A stretch of 64,000 nucleotides of DNA from Skeletonema tropicum (taxonomy: Eukaryota; Bacillariophyta; Thalassiosirophyceae; Thalassiosirales; Thalassiosiraceae): assembly GCA_037178625.1 (NCBI GenBank), contig CM074130.1:1736001-1800000 (forward strand), written 5' to 3'. Below, piece after piece: positions 52,902 to 62,918 of the stretch. Position 1 is the first letter of the stretch. The number at the start of each line of letters is the position of its first letter. The position numbers were made by a program, and so were the translations under genes. The notes below the pieces were generated by a model. It saw only the letters and a program-made list of their open reading frames with translations, was not told the origin of the DNA and searched no databases.

Positions 52902-52977
52902 TTTACGTAGGGATTCTCACGGTTCATCGAAGCCGCCGATGAACCTCGCTCGATGAATCATACTTCTCATCCTCGTT

Positions 52978-54633
52978 ATGAGTCGTAAGTGGAGTAGCAC
53001 CATGACGCTGTCGTTGCTGCCATCATCCAATAAACAGTGGCTACGACAGCTGCTCCTCGTCATGCTACTACTCTCCCCCCTGAGAATGATCACAAGTTTC
53101 CAATTGCCACATCATACAATTCATAGATCATTATTTATTCATCGAAAGGTTGCGATCTCATCTTCATCACTCTATCTACAGAAATCTTCATCATCCCTAT
53201 TAACGGGATGGATCAACTCAGATACACTCAATTTGCAACAAGCAACAGATCAATACGAGGAGAGGATAAAAGCAGCAGCCGATGATGATGCCAGCACCAT
53301 CAGCGTCACTACTACGTACGATGATAATAACGATACTAAAATCAAATACCCATCGCCATCATCGGTAGAACGTGTACTGATACGCGATAGACTGGTGCTT
53401 TTGAAACGTGACGACTGCCTCCATCTACCTGGATCGAATATTAGTGGAAATAAGGCGAGGAAGTTCCTATCACTCAATAATTTACCAGCGGAGGAATTTC
53501 CAGATGCGATTGTTTCGTATGGTGGTCCACAATCGAATGCAATGGTGGCACTGGCAGCCATTGTTTCTTCTAAGAATGCAGAGCTTCGAAATGGTAGAGG
53601 TAGCAATGGCAATGGACAAGTAATGGATTTAGAGAATGATAATGCCATAGAGCAAGATATGTTTCGGGAATTGGATGTGTTGGATGATGACATTCAGTTA
53701 CGGAGAAACTATGGTGAGGAGGATGAAAACGATTCCAACAACAACAACAGAGGTAACTCGAAGAAAACAGCAAAGGAGCCTCAAAAACGTTTTGTGTATT
53801 ATACCAAGCCACTACCACGTTATCTGAGAAAAAATCCAAATGGCAATCTACTGAGAGCACTCGCATTAGGAATGGAGATTCGAACCTTATCCCACGATGA
53901 ATATTCGCGTTTGTTTGGAGGATTGCATGGGGGCAGCAGTCTCGCACCAGCCGATTTGGACCCTCCAGTTCCTGGCAAATCATTGTGGGTGCCACAAGGA
54001 GGGGCATGTGGCATTGCGAAACCAGGAAGTGATGTACTTGCAAATGAAATAATTGATTATTGGACGCATTATGGCAAGGGGATGCCTTTGGCTGTGTGTT
54101 TGCCAGGAGGTACTTGCACTACTGCGTTGTTATTGCAACGATCATTGAATGCCATCATGGACAAACGGCGGAAACAGAATAATGAGAAGGCAATGGATAT
54201 TAGAGTGGTAGTGATACCGTGTGTAGGAGATGATGAATACGCCATGCGGCAAATGATTTCTTTGGATAAGGCAGTCGGGGGGACGGGAAGAAACGAAGAC
54301 TTGCCATGGATTTTGAAGCCAAGAACCGATGTCGAGTACGGTTCCGCCAGGCGGCGTTCTCGTGGATACTTTACCTTTGGGCAGCCCTCGAAAGCGCTAT
54401 TGGAAACGTACGATGAAATGAATAGTGAAAATGTCTCACTCGATCTTTTGTACGGTGCTCCAGCTTGGAGTTTGCTGCTTCAGCACTGGCGATCTAGAGA
54501 AAGTGACTGTCCCATTGCAGGTCGGCAGTTGATGTACGTTCATTCCGGAGGTTTGGAAGGAGTGGCAAGTCAGCTAACGCGGTATAAACACAAGAATCTC
54601 CTTCCGGACGCCAGAGCTGTACAAACCAGTTGA
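52978..54633 (+). CDS. PLP-dependent D-cysteine desulfhydrase / ACC-deaminase family protein
   Basis: Single exon, 551 residues. A signal-like start (LLLVMLLLSPLRMITSFQLP) with Phe after ITS may be a plastid presequence. The enzyme core shows LLKRDDCLHLPGSNISGNKARKF, whose Lys in GNKARK is the PLP-binding residue of the family, then YGGPQSNAMVALAA (the QSN substrate loop). LPGGTCTTALLL (phosphate-binding loop) and YVHSGGLEGVASQL complete the set. Relative to bacterial enzymes of about 330 residues it has an acidic/Asn-rich insert (about 210-265) and a long N-terminus. Substrate (D-Cys, ACC or another amino acid) is not decided. The upstream transposon leaves only 76 bp before the ATG. Confidence 0.85.
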   Translation: MSRKWSSTMTLSLLPSSNKQWLRQLLLVMLLLSPLRMITSFQLPHHTIHRSLFIHRKVAISSSSLYLQKSSSSLLTGWINSDTLNLQQATDQYEERIKAAADDDASTISVTTTYDDNNDTKIKYPSPSSVERVLIRDRLVLLKRDDCLHLPGSNISGNKARKFLSLNNLPAEEFPDAIVSYGGPQSNAMVALAAIVSSKNAELRNGRGSNGNGQVMDLENDNAIEQDMFRELDVLDDDIQLRRNYGEEDENDSNNNNRGNSKKTAKEPQKRFVYYTKPLPRYLRKNPNGNLLRALALGMEIRTLSHDEYSRLFGGLHGGSSLAPADLDPPVPGKSLWVPQGGACGIAKPGSDVLANEIIDYWTHYGKGMPLAVCLPGGTCTTALLLQRSLNAIMDKRRKQNNEKAMDIRVVVIPCVGDDEYAMRQMISLDKAVGGTGRNEDLPWILKPRTDVEYGSARRRSRGYFTFGQPSKALLETYDEMNSENVSLDLLYGAPAWSLLLQHWRSRESDCPIAGRQLMYVHSGGLEGVASQLTRYKHKNLLPDARAVQTS

Positions 54634-54737
54634 GTCTGCGTCACAAAAGAAAATTTCCTCTAGACGGATGGAGGGCGATGAGATGGTAAATGCTTCAATA
54701 CAATCTACGAATTACAATGTACGGCTACGATGCAACG

Positions 54738-56054
54738 CTATCTCTTCCCAAGCTTTTCATTGACTGCATTGTCCAGCTTTTTTGTTTGTTCTCGTACAGC
54801 GACTTCCCAATATCGTTGAAAATCAATTTCTCCGCCTTGGTGACCAACTTCCTTTATTGGTGCTCCAATNNNNNNNNNNNNNNNNNNNNNNNNNNNNNNN
54901 NNNNNNNNNNNNNNNNNNNNNNNNNNNNNNNNNNNNNNNNNNNNNNNNNNNNNNNNNNNNNNNNNNNNNNNNNNNNNNNNNNNNNNNNNNNNNNNNNNNN
55001 NNNNNNNNNNNNNNNNNNNNNNNNNNNNNNNNNNNNNNNNNNNNNNNNNNNNNNNNNNNNNNNNNNNNNNNNNNNNNNNNNNNNNNNNNNNNNNNNNNNN
55101 NNNNNNNNNNNNNNNNNNNNNNNNNNNNNNNNNNNNNNNNNNNNNNNNNNNNNNNNNNNNNNNNNNNNNNNNNNNNNNNNNNNNNNNNNNNNNNNNNNNN
55201 NNNNNNNNNNNNNNNNNNNNNNNNNNNNNNNNNNNNNNNNNNNNNNNNNNNNNNNNNNNNNNNNNNNNNNNNNNNNNNNNNNNNNNNNNNNNNNNNNNNN
55301 NNNNNNNNNNNNNNNNNNNNNNNNNNNNNNNNNNNNNNNNNNNNNNNNNNNNNNNNNNNNNNNNNNNNNCATCTCCTCCAAAGAGATTTGTAATCGTCGT
55401 TTCCATTTGTTCTCTACCTACTCGCGCATACAACATATTCATGGTCTCATCGATGCTCACAAATCCATTATTATCGCAATCGTAGATCATAAACTGAACC
55501 ATGTGGTGGAAACTTGCTGGCTCAAGACCTGAATCGTCTCGGATATTTCGTTCAAAGTTGAGATGGAATTCGTCCCAGTCTATTACCCCATCAAGCTTTT
55601 CGTCCACTTCCCACATCATATCTTGGACCTCTCTTTTTGTTATCCGCTTTCCGAGCGATTTCAATGCAGCGGCTGTGTCTTGAGGTCGAATGTGTTGAAC
55701 TGTCCTACTACGAATGTCTGCCAACTTCTTCTTGAGCTCTTTCTGTTCCTTTTGCAAATCTGCAATCTTCACATCTTGATCTTCTTGATTTCTTGTATCA
55801 TTCTGAAGACTTCTTGATCCTCCTCCTCCTCCTCCTCGTTCGTCGTCAGTGAATGAGTCATCGTACATACCTCGTCGTCGCATTGAACTTGCCAGTGATT
55901 GCTGGTGTTCGTCCAACGCAGCTTGAATGTCCTTGAGTCGTTGAAGAGCGTGGGACTTGTCGGCAAAATAACATAATTGTTCGTAAACACGTTTGAGCTC
56001 CTTCATTTCTTTGGGTGCGAGCGGATTACTAGGAGGCGTTGTTGATTGCGTCAT
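54738..56054 (-). CDS. EF-hand protein with coiled coil, interrupted by assembly gap
   Basis: Starts at 56054. N-terminal helical region (KELKRVYEQLCYFADKSHAL QRL), a poly-Gly stretch, a coiled coil (DLQKEQKELKKKLADIR), then two EF-hands: DEKLDGVIDWDEF (degenerate) and YDCDNNGFVSIDE (canonical DxDNxG pattern). The frame enters the 500-N gap after LFGGD and reappears as GGEIDFQRYWEV..., which resembles the end of a further EF-hand. The gap length is a placeholder, so total length and even frame continuity are unknown. Looks like a cilium- or calcium-related EF-hand protein; I do not recognise the family. Confidence 0.65.
   Translation of the reverse strand: MTQSTTPPSNPLAPKEMKELKRVYEQLCYFADKSHALQRLKDIQAALDEHQQSLASSMRRRGMYDDSFTDDERGGGGGGSRSLQNDTRNQEDQDVKIADLQKEQKELKKKLADIRSRTVQHIRPQDTAAALKSLGKRITKREVQDMMWEVDEKLDGVIDWDEFHLNFERNIRDDSGLEPASFHHMVQFMIYDCDNNGFVSIDETMNMLYARVGREQMETTITNLFGGDXXXXXXXXXXXXXXXXXXXXXXXXXXXXXXXXXXXXXXXXXXXXXXXXXXXXXXXXXXXXXXXXXXXXXXXXXXXXXXXXXXXXXXXXXXXXXXXXXXXXXXXXXXXXXXXXXXXXXXXXXXXXXXXXXXXXXXXXXXXXXXXXXXXXXXXXXXXXXXXXXXXXXXXIGAPIKEVGHQGGEIDFQRYWEVAVREQTKKLDNAVNEKLGKR
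54870..55369. other. Assembly gap, 500 N
   Basis: Exactly 500 unknown bases inside the EF-hand gene, the standard placeholder for a gap of unknown size. Confidence 0.99.
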
Positions 56055-56458
56055 TGTTAGTCTCTTGCTTGCTTGAAATTATTACTTAATTATTGGAACA
56101 CGGACCGAAGGAGTTGGAATAGAATGCAATGCTTTACTTGGACAACAGGGAGACTCTCTTGTTGTTATCATAACTCTATTTTTGCTCGAGGCCTCTTAAA
56201 AACAATGCTTTCCCTGCCCATTTCATCTTTAAAATTTCATTCGGTATGGAATAATATAATGCAGCACAAAAGAATACCATACACACAAGAGTCACAAACA
56301 TTACAAATATGGATTGCCTCATTAGGTACAACTACTCTACTGACTACTGACTGAAAGTCCCCATCGTGTTGCACAATGCCCAAATACCTCCATATTGCCA
56401 CCATCAAACACAGTAATTTGTAGTGTAACAATTTTGGAATTTCTTGCGTAGCAAATAT
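56055..56458. other. Intergenic interval
   Basis: Between two minus-strand genes. No supported gene or motif. Confidence 0.5.
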
Positions 56459-57048
56459 CTACAGCAGGTCATCATCATCGTCATCATCATCCGAATCAAA
56501 ATTGTATTTCTTCCGTTGTATGCTAATTTTCCCCTTGTCGCCTTCTTTCTTTTGCTGTGCCCCTACAATTCCTTCAAGCATTTCAATCAATTCGCCTTCA
56601 GAGATTTTTGAATCTAGTTTTCCTTGCATGGCCATATTTGCGATCATTCCTTCCACTGCGGATGCTCGATCCTTTTTCACCAACTTCAATTGAGATACGA
56701 AAACAGGCGGCGAAAGAATATTTCACGGGCGTCCGGGCCCAAATCCAATAGAGAAATACGCATGTGAGCATGTTTTTTTTTGTTCCAAGTAAATCATGCA
56801 AATGTTGATAAAAATCACCATGAATCCTTTATACATTCACTAACCTTTACTCGTCGCAATCTCGCCAATGCATCTGGAGTCATCGCCTGCTCTAATATTG
56901 CCTCTCGCTGTGCTTGTCTTTGCTTTTCCTGCTCAGCAGCAGCATCGCTGGGACCCCCTCCGCCGCCACCAGCTAGTGAGAAACCATCGGGTATTTCTGA
57001 TGCTGATACTCCAGCAGGGGCGATGTTATTGGGTAGCATGCCGCTCAT
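56459..57048 (-). CDS. PDCD5: PDCD5 (TFAR19) family DNA-binding protein
   Basis: Exons 57048-56845 and 56683-56459 encode 142 residues. The intron has a GTTAGT donor and an unusual TTGAAG acceptor, but the junction (ARLRRVK|LVKKDRA) restores the family core exactly: ILEQAMTPDALARLRRV, then LVKKDRASAVEGMIANMA and KISEGELIEMLE. The acidic C-terminus (NFDSDDDDDDDDLL) is typical. PDCD5 is a small conserved nuclear/cytosolic protein linked to TRiC/CCT folding and apoptosis in animals. The Gly-rich N-terminal extension (GVSASEIPDGFSLAGGGGGG) is not part of the conserved core. The start at 57048 is preferred over in-frame upstream ATGs. Confidence 0.87.
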
Positions 57049-57310
57049 GATCGAATTGTTTTTGTGTCCGGGTTTTGGTTTTGGGTGGTGGATAGGATCG
57101 GGGGATCGAATGAGCATGGCGGTAGGGACGAGAGGAGGAGTGGTAGTGGTAAGCACAGAGAAAAGAGATATGTAGCTGCAGCCGAGCAAAGCAGAACCCG
57201 ACGACTCGAAGAGGAGAAGTCAAGCTATGCTAAAACTCCTTGCAGAAAAGGTATTAGTTAGAAGTATCGATCGATATCGATTCACAATTATTAGGAAAGT
57301 CTCTAGCAAG

Positions 57311-59158
57311 TTACATTTGAACAATCATATCACAGGCTTTCTTTCTTAACTCGATCAGGCAAGCTCTTTCCTCGAGTGAAACGATAAGACCGTACATGAG
57401 TTTATCAACTCCTGGATGATTCCTTGCATTTGACGACGTCAACTTTGATAATAAGCTTGCATCTGACTCTACGTTTTCTCCCCAACATAGTGTCGAACTA
57501 TCGTCGCTTTCAAAAACTTCCGCCAGGGTTCGTAGCAGCACAGCAGCATCTTTGTCAGAATCAGAACAATCAACTTGCACTCTGTAAGATTTCAATTTCG
57601 TCTTGACTGCATTGATAATAGCTTGCAACACAAGCTTGCCCAGGAAAAAATCTTCCAGCACCTCTGTATTGAGGAGAACAGAGTGTTCATCTTGTAGAAG
57701 TTCATCGAGGGTTTCACCTGGAAGAAAATTCAAGCAGCACATTGTAATCAATTCGTCTGTGAGAGATGTGCCAAACGAAACGAGAAGCTCATCTGGCAGA
57801 TTTTTCAACGCATCACTTCTTGTTCCATCACTACTTGATGTGGGCAAGTCCCAGTACTCCCAACCTTCCTCGAGCATTCCAGATTGCTCCATCAAGTTGC
57901 GTAACTCACTAACGTATGACGACTGAGATAATTCCTCGCATGATTTGCAAACTTCAGACTTGGTAAGTATAGCTGGAGTTGGGTTGTATGCGTCATCTGA
58001 GCATTTGCCTTTGCCCTCAAGAAAATAGTCAATAATTCGTGTTTGCTCCAGGTCAACAAAGCCATAAGTCTGAAGCGTCTGAGCAGATGTGAACGAGCTA
58101 TTTGATTCATTTTGCGATGTTCCGTTACCAACATCATACGAATGACAAATTTCTTCGCCGATACAAATATCACGCTCTGCGATCATGACAAATGACCCGT
58201 CAGTAGGGTCTCGGCGTAAGGTCGTCACATGTTTCGAAGAGGATTGAGGGGCATGGTTTAGAAGATCAATGTAAGGTAACAAATATGGACCCTGATAATC
58301 AATAGCAGCATTGGCAACATCAGGTTCCAATTGCATATGAAATGCTCTTGAAGAAATGCACATGCATCCTTCTCGAAATAATGGATACAAGTCTTCGAAA
58401 TTGACATCTTGCGCTTCCGTTCTCTTTTGTCGTTTTGTTTCTCTGTCATTCAAGTCTATGTTGCTGCTGCTGATTGTATTTTCTTCTGACAGGAACATCC
58501 CAAGATTGTGTTGCAAGTACTTTAGATAAGGAACGACTGTTGTCCTGTACCGTAGCTGCAAAGCATCGTCGTGCTGAGATTCGGATATTTCTGTTGCATC
58601 AGTTTGCAGCACATTCACAATTAATGCAGTCCCAGCCAAAAACAGTTGAATCTCCCTCGTAGTCCAATTCAATAGGCTGTCGTACTCTTTTGGAAGCGAT
58701 GCGATGTAGGGCGCATACTTCTCGACACTGGTTTGTTCTTGTGCTGGTTGCGCTGCTACTGAGCTACTTTTCGAGTCTTTGTTGAACTGATACAATGTAT
58801 GCATAAACGAAGCAATGCACCGCAACCAATTTGAAGCATTTCGTGATTGGATTCCAAGCGATTCTGATGATGTTTCCGACACATCACAATAGGACACTGG
58901 TAATGCATTACCATCTAAAGCCAAAGCAGCAGGTAGACGAATCAACTTCTCACCCTTTCTTATGGGACCTTGTAACGCAAAAATTCCTCTGTGAGTATAA
59001 TCATCAGCTTTCATTCGTTTCAAATCTTCCCCTTCCGCACCAGATTGTGACGGCAATGGAGTGTGCAGAGCAAGATTTGTGTGAATATGTCCTCCACTTC
59101 GCTCTATCCATCGGGAAAGGTTATTGTGAAGTAGTAGATCTTCGTCGGCAGTGGCCAT
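57311..59158 (-). CDS. SET-domain lysine methyltransferase (SETD3/RLSMT-like)
   Basis: Single exon, 615 residues. The N-terminal domain (RGIFALQGPIRKGEKLIRLP) begins the SET fold. The SET core ends with LPYIDLLNHAPQSSS (the NH motif) and GEEICHSYD (catalytic Tyr), typical of the RuBisCO LSMT/SETD3/SETD6 class. The long insert between them (about 120-270) contains Ser/Asn-rich sequence. A helical C-terminal region (GETLDELLQDEHSVLL ... SLEERACLIELRKKACD) fits the Rubis-subs-bind substrate domain. Substrates in this class include actin, Rubisco and ribosomal proteins, not predictable here. Confidence 0.85.
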   Translation of the reverse strand: MATADEDLLLHNNLSRWIERSGGHIHTNLALHTPLPSQSGAEGEDLKRMKADDYTHRGIFALQGPIRKGEKLIRLPAALALDGNALPVSYCDVSETSSESLGIQSRNASNWLRCIASFMHTLYQFNKDSKSSSVAAQPAQEQTSVEKYAPYIASLPKEYDSLLNWTTREIQLFLAGTALIVNVLQTDATEISESQHDDALQLRYRTTVVPYLKYLQHNLGMFLSEENTISSSNIDLNDRETKRQKRTEAQDVNFEDLYPLFREGCMCISSRAFHMQLEPDVANAAIDYQGPYLLPYIDLLNHAPQSSSKHVTTLRRDPTDGSFVMIAERDICIGEEICHSYDVGNGTSQNESNSSFTSAQTLQTYGFVDLEQTRIIDYFLEGKGKCSDDAYNPTPAILTKSEVCKSCEELSQSSYVSELRNLMEQSGMLEEGWEYWDLPTSSSDGTRSDALKNLPDELLVSFGTSLTDELITMCCLNFLPGETLDELLQDEHSVLLNTEVLEDFFLGKLVLQAIINAVKTKLKSYRVQVDCSDSDKDAAVLLRTLAEVFESDDSSTLCWGENVESDASLLSKLTSSNARNHPGVDKLMYGLIVSLEERACLIELRKKACDMIVQM

Positions 59159-59661
59159 ATTGCATCTATCTCTATATATATGACGTCCAACTGTGTACTG
59201 CTACTACTAACTTGTGATCATCAATAGCAACAACAACTACTACTACTGTGCTTCACCAACCTCACCACCATGAGCGACGGTGCTGAGTGCTGACGGGTGG
59301 TGGTTGTGTGTTCTGTTGGTGAGCGGTGAGAAAGATTAAAACGAACACTATCTTCATATTGATTCCTCTGTATCTCGAATTTAAGAGGGGCTCAGGGCAG
59401 AACCTCTTACTTAGAAGAAGTCTTTCTTATGTTGCTAAATAGTTTAGGGCAAGTAAATAAAGGTTTAGGGCCCACCTTATCGGGCGCCCGTAGAAATAAG
59501 CCCCCTAATATCTAAGTGCACTCGATTTGCTCGGCTTCTCTTTCTCTGTGTCTGATTGCGGGAGAAGAGCATTGTCAAACATGACAAATAATAGTGCAGT
59601 TCATAAGAACATGGTTGTTTAGTTAAGTAGTAGTTCAGAAGCAAGAACAAAAAATATAACG
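59159..59661. other. Divergent promoter interval
   Basis: Head-to-head spacing between the SET gene and LCB2. No motif recognised beyond AT-rich sequence near 59640. Confidence 0.5.
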
Positions 59662-61812
59662 ATGGTTCTGCAACCCCGCCCTCCCTCGTCCTCCTCGGAG
59701 AAATACAGCGATGGCAATGCAACCAAGAAATATCTGTCTCCCGCAGCGGCATCCACCTTAATCTCAAGCAGCTTTGACGAAGGTGATGAGAAAATGATAG
59801 GCGAACTCGAGAGCACAGTGGCGTCTTCTGCTCCGTCGTCTCCATCGTCTCCCAAGGGAAGTCTTTCGACTGCCTCTTCCTCTTCTTCGCCAACAATTGA
59901 TTTATCGAATGCACTCGAACAAAGACTGGCCGCGGTGGCCACAACAGCATACTATGAGAAACATGAAGATCCCTACGCTGACGTCCGCGAACGCATGGAG
60001 GCATTGAGCCTTCGCGATAAATTACGCTTTGCTTATCACAACAATGCTGCCACTGAAAGTAACAACCAAGACGATAAAATCGCTCCCATGATGATGGAAC
60101 CGGGTAAAGCATGTGACCCACATCAAGATATTACCGTGTTTGCGGCAATCACCACCTATCTTGGCTACATTGTACTCATTGTTACCGGACATATTCGCGA
60201 TGTATGCGCTAATATATTTCGAAAGGGGAGGTACTTTCGTTCTGCACATAAGAAGAAACAGCAACAAAGCAACGACAGTGTAGGTGTAGGCAACTATCCA
60301 AGCGATGACTTTACAAAATATTCTCCACTCCTCAAATCATGGGAGAACTTCTACACACGAAGGCTCTATCATCGCATCCAAGATTGTTTCAATCGACCTA
60401 TTGCCTCCCGTCCGTGCGCAATTATATCAGTACTTGAAAGGGTAAGTTTTGACGGCAACAAAACCATGTCGATATTGGGGAAACTATCCAACTTGCAAAA
60501 TGCAAGTAGACAATTATCATACGAGAATGGGGAACATTACGATGAAACAGCCGATGGACGCGTCGTCCGCAAATGTTTAAATCTGGGTTCTTACAATTAC
60601 TTGGGCTTTGCGGATGATTGGGATATCACCTGTCGGGAGGAAGTGACCCAAAGTCTCATCAATTTGCCCTCAAGTGTTGGTTCATCTCGATTAGAGTTTG
60701 GTACTACATCCCTCCATCGATCTGTGGAGCGCATCGTCGCGTCGTTTGTGGGCAAGGAGGATTCCGTGGTATTAAACATGGGTTTTAACACCAATGCCAC
60801 CATCATACCGACATTAATGACTTCTGGTGGTGATTTAATCGTTAGTGACGAACTGAATCATACCAGTATTGTCAACGGGGCACGTGCATCGGGCGCCGCC
60901 ATTCGGACATTCCGTCACAATGACGCGGCAGATTTGGAACTGACGTTGCGTGAAGCGATTGTGTATGGCCAGCCTCGAACACGAAGACCTTGGAATCGAA
61001 TTATGGTCGTTGTGGAGGGAATATATTCAATGGAGGGCGAGTATTGTGATTTACGCAACATCGTGTCTGTGAGTAAGAAGTATGGCGCTTATGTCTATCT
61101 TGATGAGGCTCATTCTATTGGAGCGATGGGACCAAGCGGGCGTGGATGCTGTGAATATACCGGCGTGGATCCATCTGAGGTGGATATTTTGATGGGAACA
61201 TTTACGAAGAGTTTTGGAGGAATGGGTGGTTATGTCGCGGCGGATAAGAGAGTAATTGACATGCTTCGGAAGGAGTGTGCTGGGAGTTCTTATCACAATT
61301 CTTTAAGTCCAGTGGTTTGTCAGCAAATTATCAGCAGTTTTCAGGTGAGATTACTTTTGAACTGTGTGGGACTTTGTATACAATGTGATGTTTTTACAGA
61401 ACTCATGGTTTTCTTTCTGTGGATGCTGATCTCTTGTTGTAATCAGGTGATCATGGGTCAAGATGGAACAAACATCGGAAAACAGAAGTTGAATGCTCTC
61501 AGAGATAACTCCAACTACTTCCGAATGAGATTAATTGATATGGGTCTTCACGTTCTCGGTCACTTCGATAGTCCTATCATGCCAGTGATGCTTTACAATC
61601 CTACCAAAATCGCCGCCTTTTCACGTGAATGCCTGAAGCGTGGCCTTGCTGTGGTTGTTGTCGGATTTCCCGCCGTGCCTATCCTCATGTCGCGTGCACG
61701 TTTCTGTATCTCTGCAGGGCACACCAGACATGAGTTGGATAAAGCATTGAAGGAACTTGATGAGATTGCAGATTTGTTGAAATTGAGGTACGCGAGGTCA
61801 ACGTTTGGCTAA
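59662..61812 (+). CDS. LCB2: Serine palmitoyltransferase subunit LCB2
   Basis: Exons 59662-61344 and 61447-61812 encode 682 residues. It condenses serine with acyl-CoA at the ER, the committed step of sphingolipid synthesis. The PLP lysine lies in GTFTKSFGGMGGY, preceded by YVYLDEAHSIGAMGPSGRGC. LNLGSYNYLGFADD opens the catalytic core and SLSPVVCQQII follows. A membrane stretch (VFAAITTYLGYIVLIVTGHI) precedes the core as in other LCB2 proteins; the first 120 residues are Ser-rich and not conserved. The intron (61345-61446) is 102 bp, a multiple of three without stops, so the unspliced frame stays open and would add a hydrophobic 34-residue segment; removing it restores the usual spacing. A sphingolipid desaturase gene lies at the other end of the window. 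Confidence 0.93.
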   Translation: MVLQPRPPSSSSEKYSDGNATKKYLSPAAASTLISSSFDEGDEKMIGELESTVASSAPSSPSSPKGSLSTASSSSSPTIDLSNALEQRLAAVATTAYYEKHEDPYADVRERMEALSLRDKLRFAYHNNAATESNNQDDKIAPMMMEPGKACDPHQDITVFAAITTYLGYIVLIVTGHIRDVCANIFRKGRYFRSAHKKKQQQSNDSVGVGNYPSDDFTKYSPLLKSWENFYTRRLYHRIQDCFNRPIASRPCAIISVLERVSFDGNKTMSILGKLSNLQNASRQLSYENGEHYDETADGRVVRKCLNLGSYNYLGFADDWDITCREEVTQSLINLPSSVGSSRLEFGTTSLHRSVERIVASFVGKEDSVVLNMGFNTNATIIPTLMTSGGDLIVSDELNHTSIVNGARASGAAIRTFRHNDAADLELTLREAIVYGQPRTRRPWNRIMVVVEGIYSMEGEYCDLRNIVSVSKKYGAYVYLDEAHSIGAMGPSGRGCCEYTGVDPSEVDILMGTFTKSFGGMGGYVAADKRVIDMLRKECAGSSYHNSLSPVVCQQIISSFQVRLLLNCVGLCIQCDVFTELMVFFLWMLISCCNQVIMGQDGTNIGKQKLNALRDNSNYFRMRLIDMGLHVLGHFDSPIMPVMLYNPTKIAAFSRECLKRGLAVVVVGFPAVPILMSRARFCISAGHTRHELDKALKELDEIADLLKLRYARSTFG

Positions 61813-61903
61813 GAATTGGTGTCCTTTAAACAATGCAAGCACTGTACAGCGAGCTGCCAAAATTAAATGTTAAACATAACAGAACAAGATTTACTGTGAA
61901 AAA

Positions 61904-62710
61904 TTACACATCACTATCTCCCTCCCAGATGACATCTCCAGATGATGCTTGAACTACCCTCTCGAAATATTTTATTGGCAGCAATCCCTCCTCGTCAACA
62001 CCAGCTGTGAGAACGACACCGTTGTCGCTCCGATAAAATGGTATTCCATCTGCTGCACAGCGTTTACCGCTGATGTAGATGTAGATTTGTGACGACGATC
62101 TCATTCCAGATATTGGTGATTTCTGTTCGTTCGGTAACCCGGTAGCAAAATGAATATGATTTCTCCTCATTCGGCGCAACCCCTCTAATCGTATGTGGTC
62201 CTCCCACGCCCTCTGTGTTGTCCCATGGACTAAGATCAAGTCAGCACTGGTTAATTCACTTGCATCCAGAGGAGTCAATAGCTTATTCGATTGAAGACCT
62301 GCCTTGAATGAATGGCCTTGATTTGCTCTTATGCACAGTACTCTCTTCTTAATGGCATTACTTTCTGCACTGATAGATTGCAATGTACCTTCAGCGACAC
62401 TATCGTCAGGAGTAGATTTGTACTCCAGTTTGAAGCGCTGTTTCTCATTCATTTCGACAACACGAATTACATCATCGACGGTATATCTTCTCCGACCACT
62501 CTGCTTATCTCTAAACTTTGGGTGATCGAGTGAAACTATATCGTCCACCGGGACGTACCCATCTGGAGAGGGCTTCAACCCAAGAGATGGGGCCGCATGC
62601 CGAAGCACGTAACTTAGTGCTTTGGACAACGTGACATCGTGATTTCGTTGGGCGACAGCGGTATGCTTCTTCACTGCTTGCTGCTTTCCGATATTGCGAG
62701 TTTCGGGCAT
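61904..62710 (-). CDS. TPT1: tRNA 2'-phosphotransferase
   Basis: Single exon, 268 residues. Removes the 2'-phosphate left at the tRNA splice junction, using NAD+. The family signature is complete: LSKALSYVLRHAAPSLGLK, DGYVPVDDIV, LCIRANQGHS (R-x-x-x-x-G-H-S), HGTTQRAWEDHIRLEGL and RNHIHFATG. A basic N-terminus precedes the core. Length fits the eukaryotic enzyme. The stop is 91 bp from the convergent LCB2 stop. Confidence 0.94.
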   Translation of the reverse strand: MPETRNIGKQQAVKKHTAVAQRNHDVTLSKALSYVLRHAAPSLGLKPSPDGYVPVDDIVSLDHPKFRDKQSGRRRYTVDDVIRVVEMNEKQRFKLEYKSTPDDSVAEGTLQSISAESNAIKKRVLCIRANQGHSFKAGLQSNKLLTPLDASELTSADLILVHGTTQRAWEDHIRLEGLRRMRRNHIHFATGLPNEQKSPISGMRSSSQIYIYISGKRCAADGIPFYRSDNGVVLTAGVDEEGLLPIKYFERVVQASSGDVIWEGDSDV

Positions 62711-62850
62711 TTGTGAGCTGCGCCTGACAATTCAATCATGCAATGAATATGAGCAGCCGAAGAAGTGGTCAATACGTTGCCTTTAGAGGACCAGCCTGTA
62801 CGCTGGGGATGATGCAGTGATGATTCTGGGGCGATGTTGTTGCTTGTGCT

Positions 62851-62918
62851 TTGTTTTGTGGCGACTCGTGACTCGAGTTGACTGCTCGTAACTCGAGTCA
62901 CGAGTCGCCACGAAACAA
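62851..62918. repeat. Long hairpin, 29-bp arms, 10-base loop
   Basis: Arms 62851-62879 and 62890-62918 pair over 29 positions with a single G-T. The inner 22 bp (GTGGCGACTCGTGACTCGAG...) are perfect. The arm includes GACTCGTGACT, the core of the hairpins at 7159-7420 and 63089-63130. Confidence 0.9.

Noticed and set aside
52726..52956. Frame MNSTENSVGDSMLSS, also present outward in the left TIR
   Set aside because: Shared only because the TIRs are inverted copies; begins without ATG and diverges as soon as the TIR ends.
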